Shown here one piece after another: positions 9,296-18,493 of a stretch of DNA of 64,000 nt. The stretch is taken from the NCBI RefSeq assembly GCF_002950575.1, contig NZ_CP026923.1:124001-188000 (forward strand), read 5' to 3'. Made by a program: the position numbers and the translations under genes. This DNA comes from Pontimonas salivibrio (GTDB lineage Bacteria; Actinomycetota; Actinomycetes; Actinomycetales; Microbacteriaceae). Each line of letters begins with the position of its first letter. The first letter of the stretch is position 1. The notes below the pieces were generated by a model. That model made no database searches, was not told the origin of the DNA, and saw only the letters and a program-made list of their open reading frames with translations.

Positions 9296-10186
9296 ATGTC
9301 AACTGACTCGACGCCACTAGCCGATGAGTTATTGGCAGTGTCCGTGCGGCGGGAGCGCCTTCGGCGTGCTACCTGGCCACTACCCTCCGCCACCCGGATT
9401 GTCACGATAGCCAACCAAAAAGGTGGTGTTGGTAAGACCACGACCACGGTGAATCTCGCTGCGTCCCTGGCAGCTCACGGCGCCAAGGTGTTGGTAATCG
9501 ATCTGGACCCCCAGGGCAACGCGTCAACGGCCCTTGGTGTGCCCCACCATGACGGCGTGATTGGGAGCTATGAGGTGTTACTCGGTGAATCCGCTGTGGA
9601 GGACGCCATAACACCCAGTCCGGAAGCTGAGGGCCTCTGGTGCCTGCCAGCAACCATTAACCTCGCCGGAGCAGAAATTGAGCTGGTGTCCCAGGAACGC
9701 CGGGAGTTTCGATTGAAAGAGGCACTCGCTGGTTATCTAGGAGAGGGAAAGCGTGAGGGCTTTCATTACATTTTCATCGACACACCACCATCTCTCGGCA
9801 TCTTGACGATTAACGCGTTTGCCCTGGCGAATGAGGTCCTGATTCCGATCCAGTGTGAGTACTACGCCCTTGAAGGCCTCAGCCAACTCCTGGACACCAT
9901 TGAGAGAATCCGTGCGCACGTCAACCCTGACCTTCAACGAAAGACGATCGCGCTGACCATGTATGACCAGCGCACCAATCTTGCTCAGCAGGTAGCCCAA
10001 GACGTTCAAGAACACTTTCCCAGCGACGTCTTAGCGAGCATCATTCCTCGGTCGGTGCGCATTAGCGAAGCACCCAGCTACGGCCAGTCGGTTATTACCT
10101 ATGACCCGGGATCTCCGGGTGCTCTGTCTTATGCTGAAGCTGCACTCGAATTTGCGGGGCGTTTTGGAGGACAACATGGCGGCTAA
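9296..10186 (+). CDS. parA: Chromosome partitioning ATPase ParA (Soj)
   Basis: Walker-type ATPase that segregates origins with ParB-parS. The deviant Walker A motif KGGVGKTT follows IVTIANQ; switch motifs are LVIDLDPQGNASTALG and FIDTPPSLG. The start is ATG at 9296 (MSTDSTPLADELL), with GGGGG about 9 bases upstream. An in-frame ATG at 9263 would translate across parS (MFHVKHWGYYG) and is probably not the true start. It has about 296 residues and overlaps parB by 11 bases. Confidence 0.95.
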   Translation: MSTDSTPLADELLAVSVRRERLRRATWPLPSATRIVTIANQKGGVGKTTTTVNLAASLAAHGAKVLVIDLDPQGNASTALGVPHHDGVIGSYEVLLGESAVEDAITPSPEAEGLWCLPATINLAGAEIELVSQERREFRLKEALAGYLGEGKREGFHYIFIDTPPSLGILTINAFALANEVLIPIQCEYYALEGLSQLLDTIERIRAHVNPDLQRKTIALTMYDQRTNLAQQVAQDVQEHFPSDVLASIIPRSVRISEAPSYGQSVITYDPGSPGALSYAEAALEFAGRFGGQHGG

Positions 10187-11126
10187 GCGCAGTGGTTTAG
10201 GTCGGGGCATTGGTGCACTTATTCCTGCACAAGCACCGGAGAGTGAAAGCGCTGTCGACGTCTTCTTTGGCTCCGAGGATTCCTCCCTCGACGCTGTTCC
10301 AGGCCTCGCCCTCAAACAGATACCGCTGGCGGATATCACCCCCAATGCGAGGCAGCCCCGCAGTGAGTTCCGGGCGGAAGAGCTCAACGAGCTCACCCAT
10401 TCAATCCGGGAGTTTGGTGTCTTGCAGCCCATCGTGGTGCGGCCACGCCCGGCAGCGAGTGCGGCGGAAGCCCCCTACGAATTAATCATGGGGGAGCGAC
10501 GCCTGCGCGCCGCAACGGCCGCGGGTTTAGCGACCATTCCAGCTGTTGTGAGAGACACCAGCGATGGCGACATGCTGCGAGATGCTTTGCTGGAAAACCT
10601 CCACAGGGCTGATTTGAACCCACTGGAAGAGGCCTCTGCCTACAAACAACTCTTGGATGATTTCGGCACGACACAGCAAGAGCTCGCGGACCGAATCGGC
10701 CGATCGCGTCCCCAAGTGACCAACACGCTTCGTCTTTTGAACCTTGCACCGCGAGTGCAGGTTCACGTTGCGGCCGGTGTTCTGAGCGCTGGCCACGCCA
10801 GGGCGCTTCTCGCGGTGAGTGAGCCAGAGGCTCAGGAAAAACTTGCCGAAGACATCATTTCCCAGTCGCTCACTGTGCGCCAGGTTGAAGAACGCGCCGG
10901 CTCTGCGGTGGGACAGAAGAAACCCGGTCGAAGCTCCAGGCCCGGGGGGAGGGCCGGTCAACTCGATGAGCTCGCTGAACAGCTGGGCGACCGCCTCAAC
11001 ACTCGGGTCAAGATTTCGCTCTCTCGCACTAAGGGTCAACTGACAATCGATTTCGCTACCGTCGCAGATTTAAATCGCATTCTTGGCGATTTGGGGATGG
11101 AAGGGTTTTCTTCCTCTCCCAGGTAG
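10176..11126 (+). CDS. parB: Chromosome partitioning protein ParB
   Basis: parS-binding CTP-dependent clamp. It has 316 residues starting MAAKRSGLGRGIGALIPAQ, the conserved actinobacterial ParB N-terminus that contacts ParA. The ParB/Srx CTPase fold includes ITPNARQPRSEF and MGERRLRAA plus ENLHRADLNPLEEA. It is followed by a helix-turn-helix (TQQELADRIGRSRPQVTNTLRLL) and a C-terminal dimerisation domain. The ATG at 10176 has GGAGG upstream, inside the parA tail. It ends 5 bases from the convergent ddl homologue. Confidence 0.95.
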   Translation: MAAKRSGLGRGIGALIPAQAPESESAVDVFFGSEDSSLDAVPGLALKQIPLADITPNARQPRSEFRAEELNELTHSIREFGVLQPIVVRPRPAASAAEAPYELIMGERRLRAATAAGLATIPAVVRDTSDGDMLRDALLENLHRADLNPLEEASAYKQLLDDFGTTQQELADRIGRSRPQVTNTLRLLNLAPRVQVHVAAGVLSAGHARALLAVSEPEAQEKLAEDIISQSLTVRQVEERAGSAVGQKKPGRSSRPGGRAGQLDELAEQLGDRLNTRVKISLSRTKGQLTIDFATVADLNRILGDLGMEGFSSSPR

Positions 11127-11131
11127 CTTCG

Positions 11132-12082
11132 CTACTGGCGTGAGGCGGCCTGTTCGGCGAGAGCTGCGTACACACCGGTGACGTCAAAGCCGGCCTGGTC
11201 GAGCGCGAGAGCAACGGTGGAGGTCTCTGTCAGGCCAGGCATCACACTGGCTTCAAGGAACCAACACTCACCGCTGTCATCAATGATGAAGTCAATGCGG
11301 GAGAGGTCTCGAAGGCCGATTGTGTTGTGGGCCACAAGCGCCTGCTCAGCAGAGTGTTCTAACACTGATGCGTCTCGTCGCGGAGGCGAGAAGAAAAGGG
11401 TCTCACCGGCGGTGTAGCGGGCTTCAAAGGTGTAATGGCCACTGATCGGGTCGATCTCCACACCGGGGAGCGTCTGTGGGCCATCACCGGTGTCAATGAT
11501 GGCCACACACACTTCGGTACCAAGAATCTGACGCTCCACTAGGGCGTCGTCCGAGTAGGTAAACGCGTGCACCATGGCTCGGCGTAACTCTTCGGTGTTT
11601 GATACCCAGCTCACCCCTTGAGCCGAACCACCCCGTGAAGGCTTGGTAATCAGCGGGAACCCGAGCGTGTCCGCCACAAGCTCCAGGACACTTTCTGCTC
11701 CGAGCTCGCGAAAGGCATCGCGGCTGAGGCCAATCGAAGGCGGTGTCTGCACTCCGGCTCTGGACACGAGCGTCTTTGCCGAAGGCTTATCCCATGCGAG
11801 GCGGGTGGAGTGTGATGAGGACCCGACGTAAGGCAGCTCCATCATCTCCAACAGGGATCGCAATGTGCCATCTTCACCGCTCGCTCCGTGGAGTACCGGC
11901 CACACGACATCGGGACGGTTATCGGCCAGTCTTTTCACCAACGTCGCGTCGGGGTCGGCCAGTTCCACGCTTAAGCCGCGGGCGGTCAGTCCGTCAGCGA
12001 CCAGTCGGCCGGATTTGAGTGAAATGTCGCGCTCGTGGGAAATGCCGCCCGCGAGAACAAGGACAGAGGGGCTAGAGGACAC
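11132..12082 (-). CDS. D-alanine--D-alanine ligase-like ATP-grasp protein
   Basis: A 316-residue ATP-grasp protein of the Ddl family, which joins two D-alanines for peptidoglycan. The N-terminal domain has VLAGGISHERDISLKSG and WPVLHGASGEDG. The ATP-grasp core has TKPSRGGSAQGVS, and the C-terminal motif is FLEASVMPGLTETS. In Ddl enzymes the equivalent motif is E-x-N-T-x-P-G-x-T, whose Asn binds Mg2+; here that position is Ser (AGT codon). The enzyme may therefore be altered, a paralogue, or act on another substrate. The start is GTG at 12082. It is convergent with parB and 12 bases after the aminotransferase gene. Confidence 0.8.
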   Translation of the reverse strand: MSSSPSVLVLAGGISHERDISLKSGRLVADGLTARGLSVELADPDATLVKRLADNRPDVVWPVLHGASGEDGTLRSLLEMMELPYVGSSSHSTRLAWDKPSAKTLVSRAGVQTPPSIGLSRDAFRELGAESVLELVADTLGFPLITKPSRGGSAQGVSWVSNTEELRRAMVHAFTYSDDALVERQILGTEVCVAIIDTGDGPQTLPGVEIDPISGHYTFEARYTAGETLFFSPPRRDASVLEHSAEQALVAHNTIGLRDLSRIDFIIDDSGECWFLEASVMPGLTETSTVALALDQAGFDVTGVYAALAEQAASRQ

Positions 12083-12094
12083 AGTGAACCTTGT

Positions 12095-13402
12095 CTAGGT
12101 GAGGTTTGGTGGGGGCGATTCGACGTGACTATCCCGAACCTGCTTATTTCGGGCCGGCTCAAAGGTTTCGATGAGTTCGATTTCTTCCCGAATGACCTTC
12201 GCCAAACGGCTGATCCCTTCGGTGATGTCTTCCGGTGTGGGGTAACAGAAGGCGAGGCGCATGTTCTGTGTCCCTCGGTGGTCGGCAAAGAACGCCGTAC
12301 CCGGTGTGTACGCCACAAGCTCCGTTACCGCCCGAGGGAGCATCTCCTTCGAGTTCAACCCATCGGGCAGAGTCAGCCACAGGTAGAAACCACCACTGGG
12401 TTTGGTGTGTTCGATGGTCGGTAGTTCGTGGGCGAGCGCTTTCACCATGGCGTCTCGGCGTTCCTGGTAAATGCCGCGGAACGTGTCAATTTGACCCTTC
12501 CAGTCGGAGCGTTGGAAGTAATCAGCGACGACAAGTTGCGAAAACGAGCTGGGCGAGAGGACGGCAGCCTCCGACGCCAACACGAGTTTTTCTCGAATAC
12601 CGTGGGGGGCGACAACCCATCCAACCCGGAGGCCAGGACCAAAAGTCTTCGAAAACGACCCCAGGTAGATGACCCCGTGGTCACCGGCGGCCCGCATGGC
12701 TGGCGGTGCTGGCTGGTCGAACCAGAGAAGCCCGTAAGGGTTGTCCTCCACCACCAGGATGTTTTCCTGCTGAGCAATGTCGAGGACCTCCAAGCGGCGA
12801 CTGGCCGAGAGGGTCACCCCCGCAGGGTTGTGAAAGTTGGGGATCAGGTAAATCATCTTGATCGGTTTACCCTCTGAGCGTGCCTGGCTAATCGCCTCGC
12901 TCAAGGCCTCGGGAATGATCCCGTCAGCATCCATTTCGACGTGGCGAACATCGGCCTCGTAGGAGCGAAAAACCCCCATCGCTCCGACATAGCTGGGCGC
13001 TTCAGCAATCACCACATCGCCTGGATTAATGAACAAACGGGCGATTAAATCCAAACCGTGCTGCGAACCCGTGGTGACCACCACATCGTCGGGCCTGGCG
13101 CTAATACCCTCCAACGCCATGATGTCGACGATTTGTTCACGCAACTCAGGATGGCCTTGACCCGAACCGTACTGCAGGGCTTCTGCGCCTCGCTCGTCAA
13201 TCACCCGATTGAGCGTCTGCTTCATCATCTCGTCGGGGATGGCCCGCACATAGGGCATGCCACCGGCGAGCGATACCACCTCCGGTCTGCTCGCAACAGC
13301 GAACAGCGACCGCACTTCAGAAGCGGATAAACCACTCGAGCGATCCGCATAGTGGTCGAACCAGGGGTCGAGAGAAATCCCGTGGGCAGGAGTCATCGTC
13401 AC
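12095..13402 (-). CDS. PLP-dependent aminotransferase (class I/II, 2-aminoadipate type)
   Basis: A 435-residue fold-type I aminotransferase. The PLP-binding lysine is in GSFSKTFGPGLRVGW; NFHNPAG and VVEDNPYG give the cofactor-binding Asn and Asp. It resembles LysN/ARO8-like enzymes and the catalytic half of MocR regulators, but no DNA-binding domain is present. The substrate cannot be told from sequence; 2-aminoadipate, aromatic and branched-chain amino acids are used in this family. It is co-directional with the ddl homologue, with a 12-base gap. Confidence 0.85.
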   Translation of the reverse strand: MTMTPAHGISLDPWFDHYADRSSGLSASEVRSLFAVASRPEVVSLAGGMPYVRAIPDEMMKQTLNRVIDERGAEALQYGSGQGHPELREQIVDIMALEGISARPDDVVVTTGSQHGLDLIARLFINPGDVVIAEAPSYVGAMGVFRSYEADVRHVEMDADGIIPEALSEAISQARSEGKPIKMIYLIPNFHNPAGVTLSASRRLEVLDIAQQENILVVEDNPYGLLWFDQPAPPAMRAAGDHGVIYLGSFSKTFGPGLRVGWVVAPHGIREKLVLASEAAVLSPSSFSQLVVADYFQRSDWKGQIDTFRGIYQERRDAMVKALAHELPTIEHTKPSGGFYLWLTLPDGLNSKEMLPRAVTELVAYTPGTAFFADHRGTQNMRLAFCYPTPEDITEGISRLAKVIREEIELIETFEPARNKQVRDSHVESPPPNLT

Positions 13403-13468
13403 GGTGTCCCCCCGGCTGGTCGTGCGCGCATCCCTCCAGGGTAGAGCAGGGAACTCACGCTTACCTGG

Positions 13469-13792
13469 TTAGGCTAAAAATTCTTTCAAATCGGACTCGA
13501 GTGCCGGCTTGGGCTTCGCACCAATGACGGTCTTCACCACTTCGCCACCTTTGAAGACCTTCATCGTCGGAATCGACGTGATCTGGTACTTCATAGCCGT
13601 TTCGGGGTTGTGGTCAACGTTGAGCTTTACGACATCGATTTTTTCGGCGTGCTCGGTTGCAATCTGGTCAAGGATGGGCGATACAGCCCGGCACGGGCCA
13701 CACCACTCGGCCCAAAAATCCACCATGATCGGCTTGTCGCTTGCGAGAACATCTTCCGCAAAACTTTGGTCGGTTACCTCACGTGCTGACAT
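13469..13792 (-). CDS. trxA: Thioredoxin
   Basis: A 107-residue thioredoxin with the active site WAEWCGPCRAV and the cis-proline loop SIPTMKVFKGGEVV. I chose ATG at 13792 (MSAREVTDQSF) because GGAG lies 6-9 bases upstream; an in-frame TTG at 13807 adds five residues across that ribosome site. It is paired with trxB 45 bases upstream, giving the complete NADPH-thioredoxin reductase-thioredoxin couple in one probable operon. Confidence 0.96.
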   Translation of the reverse strand: MSAREVTDQSFAEDVLASDKPIMVDFWAEWCGPCRAVSPILDQIATEHAEKIDVVKLNVDHNPETAMKYQITSIPTMKVFKGGEVVKTVIGAKPKPALESDLKEFLA

Positions 13793-13837
13793 GTGTCTCT
13801 CCTTCAATCGGTTCCTGCTGTGTCGAAAAGGTGACCC

Positions 13838-14764
13838 TTAACCTGCCTGGGCCTCTAAGTAGTGTTGGGCATCAAGTGCGGCGACAGTGCCCGAGCCGGC
13901 GGCAGTGACCGCCTGACGGTAGGTCGGATCGATGACATCACCGGCGGCGAACACACCGTCGACCGACGTGCGCGAGCTGCGACCATCCACCCACACGGTG
14001 CCAAACTCGGTCAGATTCAACTTGTCGTGGACGATGTGGGTGCGGGGGTCTGAGCCAATAGCGACAAACACCCCATCGAGGTCCAGAGCGGTTTTCTCAC
14101 CCGTCTGTGTGTGGACCAAGCCCACACCGGTGACCTGCTCGTCGCCGTAAATGTGGGCAACTTGCTGGTGGAAGAGGAACTCAATCTTGGGGTCGTTGTG
14201 TGCACGATCCTGCATCGCGGCAGAGGCCCGCAAATTATCTGAGCGGTGAATGATGTACACCTTGGCGGCGAAGCGCGTCAAAAAGGTGGCCTCTTCCATC
14301 GCGGAGTCGCCACCACCCACAACGGCTACTGTCTTTTCTCGGAAAAAAGCACCATCACAGGTGGCACACCACGACAATCCGTGCCCACTGAGTCGCTCTT
14401 CTTCAGCTAGCCCGAGTTTTCGGTAGGCAGAACCGGTCGCATAGATCACCGTTTTAGTTTCAAGCACATCTTTGTTGCCGAGAGTGATCTTTTTGACCGG
14501 ACCGTCTAAGTCCAAATCCGCGACATCGTCGAAAAGGATTTTCGCCCCAAAACGTTCTGCCTGAGCCTGCATCTTCATCATCAGGTCGGGGCCCATGATG
14601 CCCTCCGGGAACCCCGGGTAATTGTCCACCTCAGTGGTGTTCATTAAGTCGCCACCAAATTCCACAGAAGACGCCACCACAATCGGGTTCAGGTTTGCTC
14701 TGGCCGCGTAGATTGCCGCCGTGTAGCCGGCGGGGCCAGATCCGATAATGACGACGTCATGCAT
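13838..14764 (-). CDS. trxB: Thioredoxin-disulfide reductase
   Basis: FAD- and NADPH-dependent reductase of thioredoxin. It has 308 residues. The FAD motif GSGPAGYTAAIYAARAN is at residues 8-24, the redox-active CATCDGAFF is near residue 135, and the NADPH motif GGGDSAMEEATFL follows. The C-terminal FAD contact is GVFAAGDVIDPTYRQAVTAAGSG. It sits directly upstream of trxA on the same strand. Confidence 0.96.
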   Translation of the reverse strand: MHDVVIIGSGPAGYTAAIYAARANLNPIVVASSVEFGGDLMNTTEVDNYPGFPEGIMGPDLMMKMQAQAERFGAKILFDDVADLDLDGPVKKITLGNKDVLETKTVIYATGSAYRKLGLAEEERLSGHGLSWCATCDGAFFREKTVAVVGGGDSAMEEATFLTRFAAKVYIIHRSDNLRASAAMQDRAHNDPKIEFLFHQQVAHIYGDEQVTGVGLVHTQTGEKTALDLDGVFVAIGSDPRTHIVHDKLNLTEFGTVWVDGRSSRTSVDGVFAAGDVIDPTYRQAVTAAGSGTVAALDAQHYLEAQAG

Positions 14765-14829
14765 AGGGTGATTACCTCTCGTTAAATTCTCATTCTCAGC
14801 TACTTGCGCTAACGAAGTCTAAGAGTGGA

Positions 14830-16497
14830 CTATTCCCGCCCGGTGAACACGCGTTGAATCAGACGCCGTGTCCCACCCACGATTTCCCTCATGTCCTGAT
14901 TTTTCACCACGAGAAGCACACCGATATACATCGTCGCCATCACCAAGCCCACACCCGCGATCACGCTCGCGGCACCAAACACTGAAGCGCGGGCGAAACC
15001 AGTGGGCTCCAAACCGCCCGCCGCCACAACAATCAACACACCCACGAGGATTGCCGGGAGTGTTGCCAGCACAAATCCAGCAAGCCTCAACACAATTGCC
15101 CCGAGCTTTAAGGCCGGGAGCGCTCGACGCAAAAACAGCAATGCGACAGCGAGTTGGGCAAACGACGCTAAAGATGCCGAAATTGCTAAACCTGCCGCGA
15201 GCTGGTCGCTGGCAAAAGTGGACGTCGAGAGGGCTAAGAAAATGAACACGCCGGTGTGGACGAGTTGGAACACAAACGGTGTCCTGGTGTCATCCAACGA
15301 ATAAAACACTCGCTGAATCACAAACACGACACTGAAGGTCGCCAAACCGATGGCGTAGGCGGAAATCACCAACCCCATCGCTTCGATGTTCTCTGCGGTG
15401 CCGCCAAACAGTGTGGCGAAGGGTAACGACAGAACTAACAGTCCCGCGGAGGCGAGAATCATCATCGCCCCAATTTGGCGAATTGACCTCGTCACATCCG
15501 AGACCACCTTGTCGGTATCGCCGTCTCTGGCATGGGTGGCCATTCGGGTGAAATACGCCGTGGCAAGAGATACCGCAATCACCGAGTGCGGCACCATAAA
15601 CAAAAGCCAAGAAAAGCGAAGAACTGCCAGGCCGGGTTGTCCCTCACTGGTGGCCAACGTGGCGACATTGGCTTGAACAACGCCGGCAATTTGCGCCAAA
15701 AAAATCATTCCAAAGAGCCAGCCGGCTGCCCGACCGGTCTTCGCCAACCCCACCCCACGCCAATGAAAGTCCGGGCGGTAGGACACGCCTGCGCGTCGCC
15801 AAAACACCAGCAGGATGAACGCCTGAGCGGCAATACCCGCGGTTGCGCCACCGGCTAACAGGGCAACCATCGATCCAGTCCACTCCAACGCGTTCGTCAC
15901 ATCGCGGTTGCCAAACAGCGCATTGAATATGAGAAGTCCCGCGATAAAGACGAGGTTGTTGAGCACGGGCGCCCAAGTGAAGGGCCCAAACACTTTCCGA
16001 GCGTTCAGCACCTCACCGAGCAGGCTGTAGAGGGCGTAAAACAACACTTGAGGTAGCGACCAGTACGCGAGTGCGGTGGCCAACGCCATGTCATTGGCGC
16101 TAAACCCTCGTTGGCCGGGGTTGGCCTCTTGGGCGTACAGCGTGACGAGGAGGGGAGCCAACAGTGTGGCAATTGCCGCCAGGACAAGAAACACAATGAA
16201 CCCGAGCGTGACGATTTTGTTGATGTAGGCGGTGCCTCCATCAGCGTGGGCACCTGCTCGCACAATGTGGGGCACCAGGACCGCGGTGAGCACGCCTCCC
16301 GCGATGAGTGCGTAAATGTTGTTGGGGAGTTGGTTGGCTAGCGCGAAAGTGTCCGCACCGGAGCCCACTGTTCCGAGGATGCGGGCAAGAAGAATGGCTG
16401 ATGCGAAACCTAAAATTCGAGAGACAATGGTGCCGGACGCGAGTAGAGCTCCCGCCCTGCCCAGATTGTCTCCACCGGTGGCTGCCGGGTTAGCCAT
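14830..16497 (-). CDS. murJ: Lipid II flippase MurJ (MviN family)
   Basis: A 555-residue polytopic membrane protein with about 14-15 hydrophobic segments that flips lipid II for peptidoglycan synthesis. The N-terminal signature GTIVSRILGFASAILLARILG is typical. It overlaps the DUF6049 gene by 8 bases on the same strand, an arrangement conserved across actinobacteria. The mycobacterial homologue has a C-terminal pseudokinase that is absent here. Confidence 0.93.
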   Translation of the reverse strand: MANPAATGGDNLGRAGALLASGTIVSRILGFASAILLARILGTVGSGADTFALANQLPNNIYALIAGGVLTAVLVPHIVRAGAHADGGTAYINKIVTLGFIVFLVLAAIATLLAPLLVTLYAQEANPGQRGFSANDMALATALAYWSLPQVLFYALYSLLGEVLNARKVFGPFTWAPVLNNLVFIAGLLIFNALFGNRDVTNALEWTGSMVALLAGGATAGIAAQAFILLVFWRRAGVSYRPDFHWRGVGLAKTGRAAGWLFGMIFLAQIAGVVQANVATLATSEGQPGLAVLRFSWLLFMVPHSVIAVSLATAYFTRMATHARDGDTDKVVSDVTRSIRQIGAMMILASAGLLVLSLPFATLFGGTAENIEAMGLVISAYAIGLATFSVVFVIQRVFYSLDDTRTPFVFQLVHTGVFIFLALSTSTFASDQLAAGLAISASLASFAQLAVALLFLRRALPALKLGAIVLRLAGFVLATLPAILVGVLIVVAAGGLEPTGFARASVFGAASVIAGVGLVMATMYIGVLLVVKNQDMREIVGGTRRLIQRVFTGRE

Positions 16498-18436
16498 CGC
16501 CTAGCTCTTTCCCCGCCATTCGCCTCTGAACTGCGCGGTAAATGCCGATGGCAAACACTAAGCCGATGATGACCGCAAGGCCCACAGTGATGACACTTTC
16601 CCAACCGGCGCGGATTGTCACAGGCAGCGTGACGCTCTCACCCAGTGGCAACCCGAGACTGTTGGTGAGGGAAAGTTCTACCGGCACCGTGCCATTGGCT
16701 AGGGAACGAACAGGAACACTAACCCGGCGGAAGGATTCTGCCGGTACGACGACACTGATCGTGGGCTGTTCGACGCGGAGATTTCCCCTACTGGGGCTCA
16801 CGACCAGCTGAACGGTAACCGCGGAGGGTAAATCGTTTCTGATGGTCACGGGCAGTTCGGTGCGGTCTGCGAGGACAGTGATCGCACTGCCCTGTTCGAT
16901 GAACACGGAGTTGTGGAACGCGGCCGAATCTTCTTGAGCTCTTTGCCATTGGGCGTCACGACCTTGAGGGTTGCCCATCCAGGCCGACGAAAAAAGGGCA
17001 AGGTACCTATTCCAGCGTTGGACCACCACGGATTCGGGGTCAGAAGCGATGGTGGCGTAGCGGACATCGGATTGCCACAATTCGCGCACATCGGCGATGA
17101 AACTTGTCCATTCGCCAGACGGCGAAGATTCATTAATTTCTAACGCCAGCTCGCTGGCCTCTTTGTCCAGAGGGACGCCCACAATGTCAACAAACTCCAC
17201 GTTTTCGAGTCGCTCCAACACGTTTTCCAGCCGCAGTGAAATGGCGGTCACCGGCAACCGTCCTGTGTCCACAACGAGGGCTTCATCTGTTTGACTAAAC
17301 GCCCTCTTCGCCACAAGCCCCTGCACACGCTGCAGTGCCGCTTCTGCTTCAACTTCTGTCGCGGCGATCGTGGCTTCACGCAACGCATTGGACAGTTCCA
17401 CATCAACACGCACCATCCGGGCCGAACCGAACTGGACCACCGTTCGGTCACTGTTGACCAGCGAGCTGGGCACCAACACCGCTTCTGCGGAGCGTTGGGC
17501 GAGAGCTTCAAGTTGCGGGCCAGTGATTTCTTGGTTGTGAATCCAGGGGTATTGGCCCAATCTGGCGTAAAGCAATGTATCGATGGCCTGTGTGGCGAGA
17601 GGATCACTGTCGGCCCAGGGCAGCGCAAACTGGGAAAAACCGAGACCTGAAAGGCCATCGGCCCATTTCCTGGCACTTTCTGGTGCGCTATCCCCTAGGG
17701 CTTGGATGGACAATGTGATGCGACTATCGACGGCGATTGTTGCCGGATATCGACCCAACACCCCCGCGACCACATCCAAAGCCCCTCCGGGGGCGGTGTA
17801 TGCCTCAAGTTCTCCGACACTCAGGGCTTGACCACCGGCGGGTGGCACAGACACGGTCACAATCGGTGCAACAGGTGTCGCGGCAACTTCTGCATCTTCT
17901 GGCACCACGGTAAGAAGTTGACGCTGCGACAGGCTTGCTTGGGCATCAGGATCACCCACATCGTCGATGAGGTCCGCCTGGAGCCCGTAAAGCTGAGGCG
18001 GGACTCCTTCGGCTTCTGGATCGCCTGGCACGGTGAACGGAATACGCACGTCACCAGTTTCCAATTCCAACACTTCCGGTGAGATTGACACGTCGATGGT
18101 GGTGAGCGAAGGGTCGGCTTCCCGGGCAATAAAGCGCCGCATGGCTACTTCAGTGACCAAAGGCTCCGCGGTGATCGATAACCGAATGGCCCGTTCCGGT
18201 ATGGGCTGGGCTTCAGCTGCTCTCAAGGTCACTCGGACGGTGACCACTTGGCCAGGTTGGACCACGGACCCATCTTGAATGAACAGATCAACGGTGCCAT
18301 CTGAACTACTGGGCGGTGCCGCGGCTTGCGCAACGCTTAATCCGTGGGGGATTCCTAAAATGCCGACGAGGAGGGCGACCAGGAGGACTCGGCCACGGGC
18401 CCACCTGGTCTTGCGGGGTGGCCTAGAGATTCTCAT
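16490..18436 (-). CDS. DUF6049-family exported membrane-anchored protein
   Basis: A 648-residue protein with an N-terminal signal (VLLVALLVGILGIPHGLSVA), a long extracytoplasmic part rich in beta-type segments, and one C-terminal membrane segment (TVGLAVIIGLVFAIGIYRAV). A short basic tail follows. Its place directly upstream of murJ matches the DUF6049 family of actinobacteria, whose function is unknown. A role connected to lipid II export or wall assembly is inferred only from this conserved linkage. Its start faces cca across a 57-base divergent spacer. Confidence 0.75.
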   Translation of the reverse strand: MRISRPPRKTRWARGRVLLVALLVGILGIPHGLSVAQAAAPPSSSDGTVDLFIQDGSVVQPGQVVTVRVTLRAAEAQPIPERAIRLSITAEPLVTEVAMRRFIAREADPSLTTIDVSISPEVLELETGDVRIPFTVPGDPEAEGVPPQLYGLQADLIDDVGDPDAQASLSQRQLLTVVPEDAEVAATPVAPIVTVSVPPAGGQALSVGELEAYTAPGGALDVVAGVLGRYPATIAVDSRITLSIQALGDSAPESARKWADGLSGLGFSQFALPWADSDPLATQAIDTLLYARLGQYPWIHNQEITGPQLEALAQRSAEAVLVPSSLVNSDRTVVQFGSARMVRVDVELSNALREATIAATEVEAEAALQRVQGLVAKRAFSQTDEALVVDTGRLPVTAISLRLENVLERLENVEFVDIVGVPLDKEASELALEINESSPSGEWTSFIADVRELWQSDVRYATIASDPESVVVQRWNRYLALFSSAWMGNPQGRDAQWQRAQEDSAAFHNSVFIEQGSAITVLADRTELPVTIRNDLPSAVTVQLVVSPSRGNLRVEQPTISVVVPAESFRRVSVPVRSLANGTVPVELSLTNSLGLPLGESVTLPVTIRAGWESVITVGLAVIIGLVFAIGIYRAVQRRMAGKELGDG

Positions 18437-18493
18437 CTATCGCGCTGTGGAGTCCATTCGGCTGACACCCTCCGAGTCTAGACTCTGAAGACC

